Assembly (NCBI GenBank): GCA_035506295.1
Contig: DATJPR010000130.1
Coordinates: forward strand, 1 to 64,000
Direction: 5' to 3'
Length of the DNA stretch: 64,000 nt
DNA from: DATJPR01 sp035506295
Lineage (GTDB): Bacteria > Bacteroidota > Ignavibacteria > UBA10030 > UBA6906
Part shown: piece by piece, positions 18,500 through 26,759 of the stretch
Position numbering within the stretch: position 1 is the stretch's first letter
Layout of the letters: the number at the start of each line of letters is the position of its first letter
The notes under the pieces: generated by a model
Seen by the model: only the letters and a program-made list of their open reading frames with translations
Databases searched by the model: none
What the model was told of the DNA's origin: nothing
Translations under genes and position numbers: made by a program

Positions 18500-19120
18500 T
18501 CATTGCAGAACTGTTTGGGCGATTGCGTTCGCCATCTGTGCAATCGTCCGGGTCACGTGGACTCTCGATGACCCCCACAAGAGTCGTTTGAGCAGCATGC
18601 CGACGATGAAGAGCTGCAAGATTTCAGAGACATCCCGTAAATTGACGGATGAGGAGATCACTTCCCGCGCCTGAAATTCCGCAAGCCGACCAATGAGATG
18701 TATTTCTCCTACGCGTGTCAGCTCTTTCATGAGGGAACGCTGGCGAGTAGGGGAGATGATCGTTCGTGAGAGTAGAAGTCGGAGGAATGCCGGATTCCGG
18801 CCGAATGCGTCGATGGCTGCTGTGAGAAAGTTGACAATCTCCTGCTCTACCGTGTTGCCTGCGGGATACTCTGTCGCCTGTGTGTTGGCATCCCGTGCGG
18901 ACTGAAGAATGATTGCTCTCAGGAGGCCCTCTTTGCCTCCGAAGTAGCGGCTGATCAGAGCTTCATTGACGTCGGCATGCTCTGCGACCATCTTGGTCGA
19001 GGCCCCATCAAAGCCATGTCGCGAGAAGACATCGAGCCCGGAATGGACCAGCTTCTGCATGGTCTCCTCGCGGGAACCTCGTCTGCGGAGTGAGCGTCTT
19101 GTCCGTTGATGTGGTGCCAT
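18500..19120 (-). CDS. TetR/AcrR-family transcriptional repressor
   Basis: A 206-residue repressor with the TetR helix-turn-helix at about 20-66 (GLDVFSRHGFDGASTKMVAEHADVNEALISRYFGGKEGLL) split over two helices, and a helical ligand/dimer domain behind. The start is preceded within about 50 bases by a perfect inverted repeat, so autoregulation is likely. No efflux or enzyme gene sits immediately next to it on either side, so its target genes are not evident; the kinase gene 159 bases downstream on the same strand may share its transcript. Confidence 0.92.
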   Translation of the reverse strand: MAPHQRTRRSLRRRGSREETMQKLVHSGLDVFSRHGFDGASTKMVAEHADVNEALISRYFGGKEGLLRAIILQSARDANTQATEYPAGNTVEQEIVNFLTAAIDAFGRNPAFLRLLLSRTIISPTRQRSLMKELTRVGEIHLIGRLAEFQAREVISSSVNLRDVSEILQLFIVGMLLKRLLWGSSRVHVTRTIAQMANAIAQTVLQ

Positions 19121-19154
19121 GGGTGTTCGCTTTGCGCTTTCAGGTTGTTGGTTG

Positions 19155-19172
19155 TAAGTAAATGCTTACTTA
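19155..19172. promoter_or_regulatory. Probable TetR operator
   Basis: TAAGTAA-ATGC-TTACTTA is a perfect 7-4-7 inverted repeat 35 bases before the tetR-type start. Its size and AT-rich arms are typical of TetR-family operators. It sits in the 454-base gap between the tetR-type gene and the Crp-type gene at 19575; no other element is clear in that gap. Confidence 0.65.
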
Positions 19173-19574
19173 ATATAGTGACCCACCTCCTCAAAGTCAA
19201 GCCCTGCTCTGGACGATCGCGGGGAAGCCCATCGGGTCGACTGTCGCTCACCGCAGTTGGGAGATGAGGACCGGCCGGCGGAGCAGAGAGCCTGCTCGGG
19301 ACAGTGATAACGGCGACTTCACATTCGATGGTGCTTGTTTGGGGAGCGCCTGTTCCTGCCGACTATTGTCGAGGATCAACCGTAACTCACGGCGATGAGA
19401 ATGGGAGGTTGCACGGTCAGGATGTACAAATGACCGGGTTTCAGAAAAATGTTGTGCTGGAACAACTTCAATGACACAAGCGGTTTGACTTGGAAATGTG
19501 ATCTGAAATCCGCATTTTTGCAGGAGTTCCAAGATTTTCCGTCTCCCACCACCAGAAAACTCCTCACCACTGCC

Positions 19575-20156
19575 ATGTTTGAAAGACTGCGGAATCAAGT
19601 CCTTGGGTCCGTGGAAATGTCGGAGGAAGATTTCCATCTCGGCACGACCATGATGATCCCCAAGAAGTTGAGGAAAAGACAATATCTCCTGCAGGCAGGA
19701 GACGTCTGCAGGTGGATCGCGTTCGTCTCGCAAGGCTGCTTGCGTCTTTACACGCTTGACGATCAAGGAAAAGAACACATCCAGAGGTTCGCGATTGAGG
19801 GTTGGTGGATCACCGACACGGCAAGTTTCGAGGCAGGTGAGCCGGCGGCCTACAATATCGATGCGCTTGAAGATTCGGAGTTGCTCCTGCTCGATCATGG
19901 ATCAGTCGAGAAGCTGTCATCTGCAAATCCGATGTGGGATCAGTACTACAAGCGAACTCTCGAAAATGACCTCAAAGACGCACTCCGAAGAATTTCAGAC
20001 TTCGTGAGTGCATCCGCCGAGGATAGGTATATGAATTTTCTCAGATTGTATCCCGACCTTTTCCAGCGAATTCCTCTGCACCAGATCGCTTCATACCTTG
20101 GCATCACGCCCCAATCCTTGAGCCGCATCCGCCGCGAACTCGCCAACCGCAAGTAG
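19575..20156 (+). CDS. Crp/Fnr-family regulator (short Bacteroidota type)
   Basis: A 193-residue regulator with a cyclic-nucleotide-binding-like domain (about 15-115; KRQYLLQAGDVCRWIAFVSQGCLRLYT split by a turn) and a compact helix-turn-helix at the C-terminus (PLHQIASYLGITPQSLSRIRREL). It has no Fnr iron-sulfur cysteine cluster. I begin at the ATG at 19575 because the upstream 42 codons do not resemble the family. It is monocistronic or the first gene before the reductase at 20291. Such regulators often control stress or neighbouring detoxification genes; the target here is unknown. Confidence 0.85.
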   Translation: MFERLRNQVLGSVEMSEEDFHLGTTMMIPKKLRKRQYLLQAGDVCRWIAFVSQGCLRLYTLDDQGKEHIQRFAIEGWWITDTASFEAGEPAAYNIDALEDSELLLLDHGSVEKLSSANPMWDQYYKRTLENDLKDALRRISDFVSASAEDRYMNFLRLYPDLFQRIPLHQIASYLGITPQSLSRIRRELANRK

Positions 20157-20290
20157 CTTTCCCTTATCCTTACCAAAAGTTCATCACCTCCCTTACCCTT
20201 GGTTCAAGGAATTTCTCAGCATTTTTGAATGCGGCGCGGCTCGCGCTGATGTATCTTGTTGGCGCATCAAGCACCAACAGTCATCAAGCA

Positions 20291-21058
20291 ATGAGAGACA
20301 CGGCGACGAAAAAGACAATCGCAATCCTGGGGGCTGGGGGACGGATGGGATCGGGGATTGCACGAAGCCTTGCACGGACAGGGTACCGTGTACTGCTCTC
20401 CGATGAGAGTGAGAACGGGCTCCTTCTCGCTTCCGAGAGACTTCCGTTTCTCCTTGGACAAATCAAGATAGGGGTCCCACAGGCGGATGTCGAAATCGCA
20501 ACTTCGCTTAGAGAGGCGAGTTGGGAAGGGGACATCGTTATTCCCACCGTGCCCTATGAAGTGCAGGCTGAAGTCGCATCCAAGATCAAAGACGTTGTCA
20601 CCGGCAAGATCGTCATCAGTACGACAAACCCGCTGAAGAAGACATGTGACGGACTCCTGACCCCTCCCACGACGAGCGCCGCTGAAGAGCTCGCGCAACA
20701 CCTTCCGCATTCGAAGATCGTGAAGGCGTTCAATACCATCTTCCCCGCACAGATCGAAAGACCAACAGTTGCCGGTACGAATGTGGATGTGTTCGTCGCC
20801 GGAGATGACCGGGAGGCTGTATCGACAGTGGTGGAACTTGTCAAGGATGCGGGATTCAACCCCGTCCTCGTCGGGGGACTGGCAATGAGTCGGACGCTCG
20901 AGAACATGATGGTGCTCCTGATCAGCCTCTCAGCACGAAACCATTATCTCGGACCGGTGGGATGGAAGGTTGTGCACGACACCACAGATCAGATTGAGCA
21001 AGGTCAGCTCGATACAAATCCAATTGAAGATGAACGAAATGGACCGTCTCGCCACTGA
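20291..21058 (+). CDS. NADP oxidoreductase, coenzyme F420-dependent family (NpdG-like)
   Basis: A 255-residue Rossmann-fold protein beginning KTIAILGAGGRMGSGIARSLARTGYRV, with the NADP-binding GAGGRMG at about 14-20. VIPTVPYEV and KIVISTTNPL match the second part of the dinucleotide domain, and KIVKAFNTIFP is a conserved feature of F420-dependent NADP reductase-like proteins. True F420 use is not assured, because many bacterial members of this fold are F420-independent; no F420 biosynthesis gene is in the window. Its 3' end overlaps the next gene by about 29 bases. Confidence 0.8.
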   Translation: MRDTATKKTIAILGAGGRMGSGIARSLARTGYRVLLSDESENGLLLASERLPFLLGQIKIGVPQADVEIATSLREASWEGDIVIPTVPYEVQAEVASKIKDVVTGKIVISTTNPLKKTCDGLLTPPTTSAAEELAQHLPHSKIVKAFNTIFPAQIERPTVAGTNVDVFVAGDDREAVSTVVELVKDAGFNPVLVGGLAMSRTLENMMVLLISLSARNHYLGPVGWKVVHDTTDQIEQGQLDTNPIEDERNGPSRH

Positions 21059-21653
21059 ATTGACGAACACTCCTGACCTCATTATGAAACCTGAACAGTT
21101 GGACGCCATGTTTCGCCTCGCAGGCTTGCGCAAGAAACCTCTTCACGACGCACTTCGCATGCTGGGTTTGAATCCCTATGCTCCCAAAGTCTGGGCCGTA
21201 GAGGATCGGGCTCATGTGGCTTCAGCAGTCGTAACTTCGATGCTGTATTGCTACGCTCCCGGCGTCCCGGATGGTACACAAATTGGTTGGCTGGCCCCGC
21301 AGTACGGTGGTCCGCACTGGTTCATCGCCTATCCTCTGGAGGACGTGCGGCCGTTCGATCGGAATATCCACATTGAACATACCTACGAAGGGGATCGGTA
21401 CGTGATTATCGATCTTCTCGGAGATGTCGCAGAAGAGGATTTTCGCTACGAGCTGGGACGCATCATGCCGAGGACAAGTGAGTACTGGCCGCCAATGATG
21501 GTGCAGTTCCTTGCGAAGCTCTACGGGTACGATTATAGGAATCCCTATCGAAGCAGCGAAGGCTGGACGCCGAGTCCTGAAGTGACGGCAGAGTGTGGAT
21601 TCGGTGACAAGGACTCTGCAAACGCGTCACACACAGCACTAGGTCGCCCGTGA
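21030..21653 (+). CDS. Conserved-looking protein of unknown function
   Basis: About 207 residues, no signal peptide or membrane segment. It contains aromatic-rich segments (YGGPHWFIAYPLEDVRPFD, EYWPPMMVQFLAKLYGYDY) that suggest a folded globular protein. I recognise no family. Starts at 21030 or 21039 overlap the end of the NADP reductase gene, and its stop overlaps the GTG of the next gene (GTGA, 21650-21653), so three genes are probably translated together. An involvement with redox or sugar-nucleotide metabolism is only suggested by that arrangement. Confidence 0.65.
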   Translation: MNEMDRLATELTNTPDLIMKPEQLDAMFRLAGLRKKPLHDALRMLGLNPYAPKVWAVEDRAHVASAVVTSMLYCYAPGVPDGTQIGWLAPQYGGPHWFIAYPLEDVRPFDRNIHIEHTYEGDRYVIIDLLGDVAEEDFRYELGRIMPRTSEYWPPMMVQFLAKLYGYDYRNPYRSSEGWTPSPEVTAECGFGDKDSANASHTALGRP

Positions 21654-22687
21654 ACATGAACAATCACAATCAACATACTTGGGGGGTCATCCTCGCGGCA
21701 GGGGACGGCACACGGCTTCAACCCTTCGTTCGGTCTCGCTATCATCTCACGTGTCCAAAGCAGTTCTGTGCGTTCACCGGGTCTCGTTCACTGCTGAGGC
21801 ACACGATCGATCGCGTGGAGACGATCATTCCTCGGCAACAGCTTGTGACCATTGTCGGTCGTCGTCATATGAAGTATGCAGAACCGCAGCTGGCTGACCG
21901 ACCTCCGGATACAGTACTTATGCAGCCGCGCAATCGCGAGACGGCCCCCGGGATCCTTCACTCCCTGTTGCGGATTAACCGTCGTGATCCAGAGGCGGTG
22001 GTATGCCTTTTCCCTTCAGACCAGTTCATTCTCGAAGAGCGCCGATTCATGGCTTGCGTTCGTAGGGCGACAAGAATTGCGTCAGTGTATCCCGGCTCTC
22101 TCATTCTTCTTGGCGTACAGCCGACGTTCGTGGAGGATGGCTACGGCTGGATTGAGAAAGGGGAGAGACTCTCCGGGGAGAGCGCGGGGCAGGTCTACCG
22201 CGTACATCGGTTCATTGAAAAGCCCGATATGCGGATGGCACAGGTCCTGTACCTCACCGGGAGCCTGCTGAACACAATGGTCGTCGTGTGCCGCGCGCAA
22301 ACCCTGCTCAATCTCTTTGAGAGGAATACACCATCCTTGTTCGCCGAGTTCAGCAAGATCAAATACTCTCTCGACACACCCATGGAAGCTGAGCTTCTCG
22401 ACTCATTGTATGCGCGAATCCCGGCAGTGAACTTCTCCTATGCAATCCTCGAACGGAATCCGGAAGAGCTTCGTGTCCTCGAAGTTAGGAATGTGTACTG
22501 GAGCGATTGGGGTGTTCCTGAAAGAGTCGAATTCGATCTCAAGACCTTTTTCGCTCCGGCTGCCCGAACTGCCAGGACACCTATCGCCGAAGCTGAAGAC
22601 CCGAGAGAGGCGAGGAGAATCAGCGTGCATGCAGGAGCATCCTTTGGTGACGCGGCATCGAGGACACGATGGCAGAATCCACTCTAG
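21650..22687 (+). CDS. Nucleotidyltransferase, mannose-1-phosphate guanylyltransferase-like
   Basis: A 345-residue sugar-nucleotide transferase. The N-terminal signature is ILAAGDGTRLQPF, followed by PKQFCAF, the MQPRNRETAPGIL segment, the metal-binding LFPSDQFI, DGYGWIEKG and FIEKPD. These match GDP-mannose pyrophosphorylase, though several positions are diverged from classic ManC (for example HLTCPKQF and PTFVEDGYGW), so another NDP-sugar is possible. Start is GTG 21650 overlapping the previous stop; an ATG at 21656 is an alternative. No other GDP-mannose gene is nearby. Confidence 0.85.
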   Translation: MNMNNHNQHTWGVILAAGDGTRLQPFVRSRYHLTCPKQFCAFTGSRSLLRHTIDRVETIIPRQQLVTIVGRRHMKYAEPQLADRPPDTVLMQPRNRETAPGILHSLLRINRRDPEAVVCLFPSDQFILEERRFMACVRRATRIASVYPGSLILLGVQPTFVEDGYGWIEKGERLSGESAGQVYRVHRFIEKPDMRMAQVLYLTGSLLNTMVVVCRAQTLLNLFERNTPSLFAEFSKIKYSLDTPMEAELLDSLYARIPAVNFSYAILERNPEELRVLEVRNVYWSDWGVPERVEFDLKTFFAPAARTARTPIAEAEDPREARRISVHAGASFGDAASRTRWQNPL

Positions 22688-22716
22688 GCGTACCCACAAC
22701 TGATTGAGGGTGTCCC

Positions 22717-22827
22717 ATGGAAGAAACATTCAGAAAAATGAAATCGCCAGACAATGTCAAAACCCAGATAGCGGTGTTTGTGATTGTCTCCGCGATATTC
22801 TTCGCGATCCAAATTCGCCCAGTGTAG
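22717..22827 (+). CDS. Possible 36-residue single-span membrane peptide
   Basis: An ATG at 22717 opens 36 codons ending in TAG at 22825. GAGGGTG lies about 5 bases before the start. The peptide has a charged N-terminus (MEETFRKMKSPDNVK) and one strong hydrophobic span (IAVFVIVSAIFFAI), ending QIRPV. It lies in a different frame from, and 68 bases before, the FtsH-type protease gene. Small membrane proteins can modulate FtsH or its substrates; that link is inference, and an open frame this short can arise by chance. Confidence 0.45.
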   Translation: MEETFRKMKSPDNVKTQIAVFVIVSAIFFAIQIRPV

Positions 22828-22895
22828 TGTTCGGTAGCAATGTCCACACGGGACAGAGCATGCCCTTAGACTTAGCAACCATTGACGGAGGTCCT

Positions 22896-24914
22896 ATGGA
22901 CTCGGCAGAAAAGCAAACAGAGGGAACAAGCGATTTCACATCGGCCCCGTCGGGGAGATATCCTGATGGAAGGACCGGATCCCAGAAGGCTCCGGCAGGG
23001 GCGAAGATCCCGCCTCCCAGGATCTGGGGGTGGTTCCTCTTCATTCTCTTGACGAATTACATCCTGGCGTCGCTCCTTTTGCCCAATCCGGAATCGCCTG
23101 TTACAGTGCCGTACACTGTTTTCAAGACGGAAGTTGGGAAGGGGAATGTGGATGCAATTTATGGCAGGGGTGAGACCGTTGCGGGACACTTCAAGGCTCC
23201 GGTCATGTACCCATCAGACTCCGCTAAGGCTGCAGCGATAAGGGAGCCATCAAGACCCGTGAGCAACTTCACAACGACGCTCCCATCTTTTGTGGACCCT
23301 GGTCTGGAGGCGTTCTTGATCGACCACCGCGTCGAGATCAGCGCAAAGCCGATCCACGAGGAGCGCAGTTCTTTCGTGACGTTTCTCTATAGTTTTGGCC
23401 CCGGTCTGCTGTTCATCGGCTTTTATGTTTGGCTCTTCCGGCGATCAGCCAAGCAAGGAGGTTCACTGGGAGGAGGGATCCTGGGCATCGGCAAGAGCGG
23501 AGCACGACGCTACGATCAGGAGAAGGATACAAAAGTCTCCTTCAATGATGTTGCAGGCATTGACGAGGCCAAGAATGAGTTGGTAGAGGTTGTCGATTTT
23601 CTTAAGGATCCGAGCAGATACTCCCTCCTGGGCGGCACATCACCGAAGGGTGTACTTCTCGTGGGCGCGCCGGGCACGGGGAAGACGCTGTTGGCGAAAG
23701 CAGTCGCTGGCGAGGCGGGGGTTCCCTTCTTCTCGATGAGCGCATCGGAATTCGTGGAGATGATTGTTGGAGTAGGCGCGGCAAGGGTTCGTGACCTGTT
23801 CAAGGAGGCACGCGAGCACGCCCCCGCGATCATCTTTATCGATGAGCTGGATGCTATCGGTCGCGCCCGTGGGCAGTTCGCTGTCGGTGGCTCAAGCGAG
23901 CAGGAGCAGACCCTCAACCAGATCCTGACGGAAATGGACGGCTTTTCAGGCCGGGAGGGGATCATCGTGTTGGGGGCCACCAACCAGCCGGAAGTGCTCG
24001 ACAAGGCGCTCCTCAGGCCTGGACGCTTCGACCGACGCGTCGTCGTGAACCTGCCGGACAAGTTGGGGCGCGAGGCGATTCTCAGGGTCCATACCCGGAA
24101 TATGCCGCTCGCGGCCGATGTTCGCTTGACGGACCTTGCAGCTTCCACGCCAGGGTTCTCGGGAGCCGATCTGAAGAATCTGAGCAACGAAGCGGCCCTT
24201 CTGGCAGCCCGACGCCGTCAGACTGAGGTTTGTGAGAAGGACTTCACCGACGCCCTCGAAAAAGTCGTCCTCGGCCCAGCGCGACCGCTCCTCTTGAGCC
24301 GTACCGACAAAGAACGCATTGCCTACCATGAGGGGGGACATGCGATCCTGGGACTCGTCGTGGCAGGTGCTGACCCGGTCAAGCGTGTCACCATCGTTCC
24401 GCGTGGCATGGCGCTTGGTGTGACATATCAGCGTCCTGACAGCGACCGGTACAACTACCCTGAACCATATCTGCGAGCACGGATCGTCGGCATGCTGGGA
24501 GGACGCTCGGCCGAAGAGATCGTCTACGGCGTAAAAACCACTGGGGCGGAATCCGATATCGAGCAAGCCACGCAGCTCGCCCGGGAAATGGTGACGCGTT
24601 GGGGAATGAGTGAGAGGATCGGACTGGTGCAACTTGCGTCCCGAGGAAACCCCTATCTTGGCGGCTCAGCAGGATATGCAGACCAGACGGGGTATAGCGA
24701 GGAAACTGCAAAGACAATTGATTCCGAGGTAATGGGGATTATCGCAGAAAGTCATGAAGAAGCAAAGCGGCTGCTGAATGCGCATCGCAAGCAGCTCGAC
24801 GCTCTCGCCGCCGCTCTTGTGGAACGAGAGACGCTCGACGAACAGGAGATTCTGGCGGTGACAGGACTTCCGCCTGCCCCGGTTGTAGATGCGAGGAAGC
24901 TGGCCGGCTCTTAA
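22896..24914 (+). CDS. FtsH-type membrane AAA+ zinc metalloprotease, divergent pore
   Basis: A 672-residue membrane protease. TM1 is about 43-62, an ~95-residue periplasmic domain follows, and TM2 is about 160-181. The AAA+ domain has Walker A GAPGTGKT (257-264), Walker B IIFIDELDA (312-320) and arginine finger RPGRFDRR (374-381). The protease site is HEGGH (478-482, usually HEAGH) with third zinc ligand Asp554. The pore loop reads FVEMIVGVG, so the aromatic Phe that grips substrate in E. coli FtsH (FVEMFVGVG) is Ile290. The start has GGAGG 5 bases upstream. Probably a paralogue rather than the housekeeping FtsH. Confidence 0.92.
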   Translation: MDSAEKQTEGTSDFTSAPSGRYPDGRTGSQKAPAGAKIPPPRIWGWFLFILLTNYILASLLLPNPESPVTVPYTVFKTEVGKGNVDAIYGRGETVAGHFKAPVMYPSDSAKAAAIREPSRPVSNFTTTLPSFVDPGLEAFLIDHRVEISAKPIHEERSSFVTFLYSFGPGLLFIGFYVWLFRRSAKQGGSLGGGILGIGKSGARRYDQEKDTKVSFNDVAGIDEAKNELVEVVDFLKDPSRYSLLGGTSPKGVLLVGAPGTGKTLLAKAVAGEAGVPFFSMSASEFVEMIVGVGAARVRDLFKEAREHAPAIIFIDELDAIGRARGQFAVGGSSEQEQTLNQILTEMDGFSGREGIIVLGATNQPEVLDKALLRPGRFDRRVVVNLPDKLGREAILRVHTRNMPLAADVRLTDLAASTPGFSGADLKNLSNEAALLAARRRQTEVCEKDFTDALEKVVLGPARPLLLSRTDKERIAYHEGGHAILGLVVAGADPVKRVTIVPRGMALGVTYQRPDSDRYNYPEPYLRARIVGMLGGRSAEEIVYGVKTTGAESDIEQATQLAREMVTRWGMSERIGLVQLASRGNPYLGGSAGYADQTGYSEETAKTIDSEVMGIIAESHEEAKRLLNAHRKQLDALAAALVERETLDEQEILAVTGLPPAPVVDARKLAGS

Positions 24915-25022
24915 GTCATGAAGACCGGCCCATCCTCTGCGTCGGTATGCCTGGGAGAGGCAAGTCTGATGACAGCCAGTAGACTTGAGGATCTGACGAT
25001 TGCACACCAGGAGAGTCACACA

Positions 25023-25247
25023 ATGTCAAGCGAGAAGAAAAGTGTACGATCCGAAACCACGGAAGACAGAACTTCGAGAACCCGTCCCCAGCAAGGGGTT
25101 GAAGGGACGACAGAAGAATTACAGCGTGCCATCGACCGGCTCAGGATCGAAGTGCATTCTTTGAAGCACCCGTTGGAGAAGATTCGTTGCTATGAAGAAA
25201 TCAAGAGGTTGCAGGACGAACTCACCAAACGGAAGAAAGAGGGCTGA
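25023..25247 (+). CDS. Small charged, coiled-coil-like protein
   Basis: A 74-residue hydrophilic protein. The first half is rich in Ser, Thr, Arg and Glu and is likely disordered; the second half (EELQRAIDRLRIEVHSL, then RCYEEIKRLQDELTKRKKE) is a probable amphipathic helix or coiled coil. The ATG has CAGGAG upstream; the open frame continues upstream to 24918 without useful features. It sits between the FtsH-type gene and mlaE on the same strand, 21 bases before mlaE, so it probably belongs to that transcript. No family is recognised. Confidence 0.6.
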   Translation: MSSEKKSVRSETTEDRTSRTRPQQGVEGTTEELQRAIDRLRIEVHSLKHPLEKIRCYEEIKRLQDELTKRKKEG

Positions 25248-25268
25248 CCCATTCGTCGGACTTCACTC

Positions 25269-26030
25269 ATGAAAGACACATGCGTTCGGTTCACAAGATA
25301 TGTCGGGAGCATGACAACCTTTGCGCTACGGTGTCTCCTGGGTTTCTTTCGCCCTCCGTTCGAAACGAAAGAGACACTCAGACACATCGACGAACTTGGT
25401 GCAAAGTCCCTTCCGCTTGTTGGCACAACCGGACTCATCGTGGGGTTGATTCTTGCGATCCAATCCCGCCCTGTCCTCGCACGCTTCGGGGCTGAATTGT
25501 ATGTCCCTGCGATGGTGTCGATCTCGGTCGTCCGTGAACTAGGTCCCATCTTATCCGCTCTCATGGTAGCAGGAAGAGTCGGTTCGGGCATCAGCGCGGA
25601 GCTCGGATCGATGCGTGTCACAGAGCAGATCGATGCTATGGAAGTTTCTGGAATAGATTCGTTCCGGTTTCTCGTGGTAACCCGGGTCCTTGCGTGCACG
25701 CTGATTCTCCCCTTGCTCACGGGCATCTTCAATGTGCTGGCAATTCTCGGCGCGTTCGTCCCTGCGGTCACAGAAATGCATATGTCCTGGACTCTGTACT
25801 TCCACTGGGCCGTATATTCGCTCTGGCTCCGTGACGTGGTCCCTGCCATTCTGAAGACGCTTGCTTTTGGATTCATCATTGGAGTCATCGGCTCCCATCA
25901 TGGTTATACAGTTTCCGGCGGGACCGAAGGTGTCGGGCATGCGTCGACGAATGCGGTGGTTACCGCATCGTTACTCCTCCTGTTTTCAGACATGATTTTG
26001 GCAAAACTGATCGTCCTGATATGGAACTGA
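25269..26030 (+). CDS. mlaE: MlaE-family lipid ABC transporter permease
   Basis: A 253-residue inner-membrane permease with five hydrophobic segments. VRELGPILSALMVAGRVGSGISAELGSMRVTEQIDAMEV (split across a loop) is the family core, and the GTTGLIVGLILAIQ segment precedes it. MlaE works with MlaF (ATPase) and MlaD (MCE protein) to move phospholipids between inner and outer membranes. Its 3' end overlaps mlaF by 10 bases. mlaB and mlaC are not found in the window. Confidence 0.93.
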   Translation: MKDTCVRFTRYVGSMTTFALRCLLGFFRPPFETKETLRHIDELGAKSLPLVGTTGLIVGLILAIQSRPVLARFGAELYVPAMVSISVVRELGPILSALMVAGRVGSGISAELGSMRVTEQIDAMEVSGIDSFRFLVVTRVLACTLILPLLTGIFNVLAILGAFVPAVTEMHMSWTLYFHWAVYSLWLRDVVPAILKTLAFGFIIGVIGSHHGYTVSGGTEGVGHASTNAVVTASLLLLFSDMILAKLIVLIWN

Positions 26031-26749
26031 TTGAGATTCAGAATCTGTGCACCTCTTTTGACGGCGTACCCGTTCTCCGGGGGATTAACCTGACCGTTGA
26101 GCGGGGGAGGACCATGGTTATTTTGGGGAGAAGCGGAGTGGGCAAAAGCGTACTGCTGAAGTGCATCATCGGGTTGATCTCCCCGGATGCAGGGAGCATC
26201 CGCATTGACGGGAAAGAGATCATCGGCATGGGTCGCAGCCAATTATACGCAGTACGCAGCCGCATGGGGTACCTGTTTCAGGGGGCAGCCCTGTATGATT
26301 CGATGTCCGTCCGTGGCAATCTTGAGTTTTCGCTGCGACGACGCGAGTTGCTGAGCGACGATGAGATGGGAGAAAGAATCGAGAAGCAACTGCGGCTGGT
26401 CGGCCTGGAAGATGCGATCGACCAGATGCCATCTCAACTCTCGGGCGGCATGAAGAAGCGTGTTGGCCTCGCCAGAGCCTTGATTACCCGGCCGGAAATC
26501 ATGCTGTACGATGAGCCTACGACGGGCCTCGACCCCATCACAGGCCGCGAAATCAGCCACCTGATCCAGAGTCTCGAAGAGCAATATGAGATGACCTCAA
26601 TTGCCGTTACCCACGACATCGGCTGCATGCGTGCCATCGCTGACAGGGTGGCTATGTTGAACGAGGGGGTGATATCCTTTGAAGGAACACTCGAGGCAAT
26701 GGGAAAATCAAAAGACGAATCTGTGCAAAGGTTCATTGACAGTGAGTGA
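26021..26749 (+). CDS. mlaF: MlaF-family lipid ABC transporter ATPase
   Basis: A 242-residue ABC ATPase. Walker A is GRSGVGKS (about 38-45), the signature LSGGMKKRVGLARAL (about 138-152), and Walker B IMLYDEPTTGLDP. It ends with the H-loop VTHD and the family's C-terminal GTLEAMGKSKDESVQRFIDS segment. It is encoded overlapping mlaE and 10 bases before mlaD and is expected to drive phospholipid movement through MlaE. Confidence 0.94.
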   Translation: MELIEIQNLCTSFDGVPVLRGINLTVERGRTMVILGRSGVGKSVLLKCIIGLISPDAGSIRIDGKEIIGMGRSQLYAVRSRMGYLFQGAALYDSMSVRGNLEFSLRRRELLSDDEMGERIEKQLRLVGLEDAIDQMPSQLSGGMKKRVGLARALITRPEIMLYDEPTTGLDPITGREISHLIQSLEEQYEMTSIAVTHDIGCMRAIADRVAMLNEGVISFEGTLEAMGKSKDESVQRFIDSE

Positions 26750-26759
26750 GGGCGCAACT

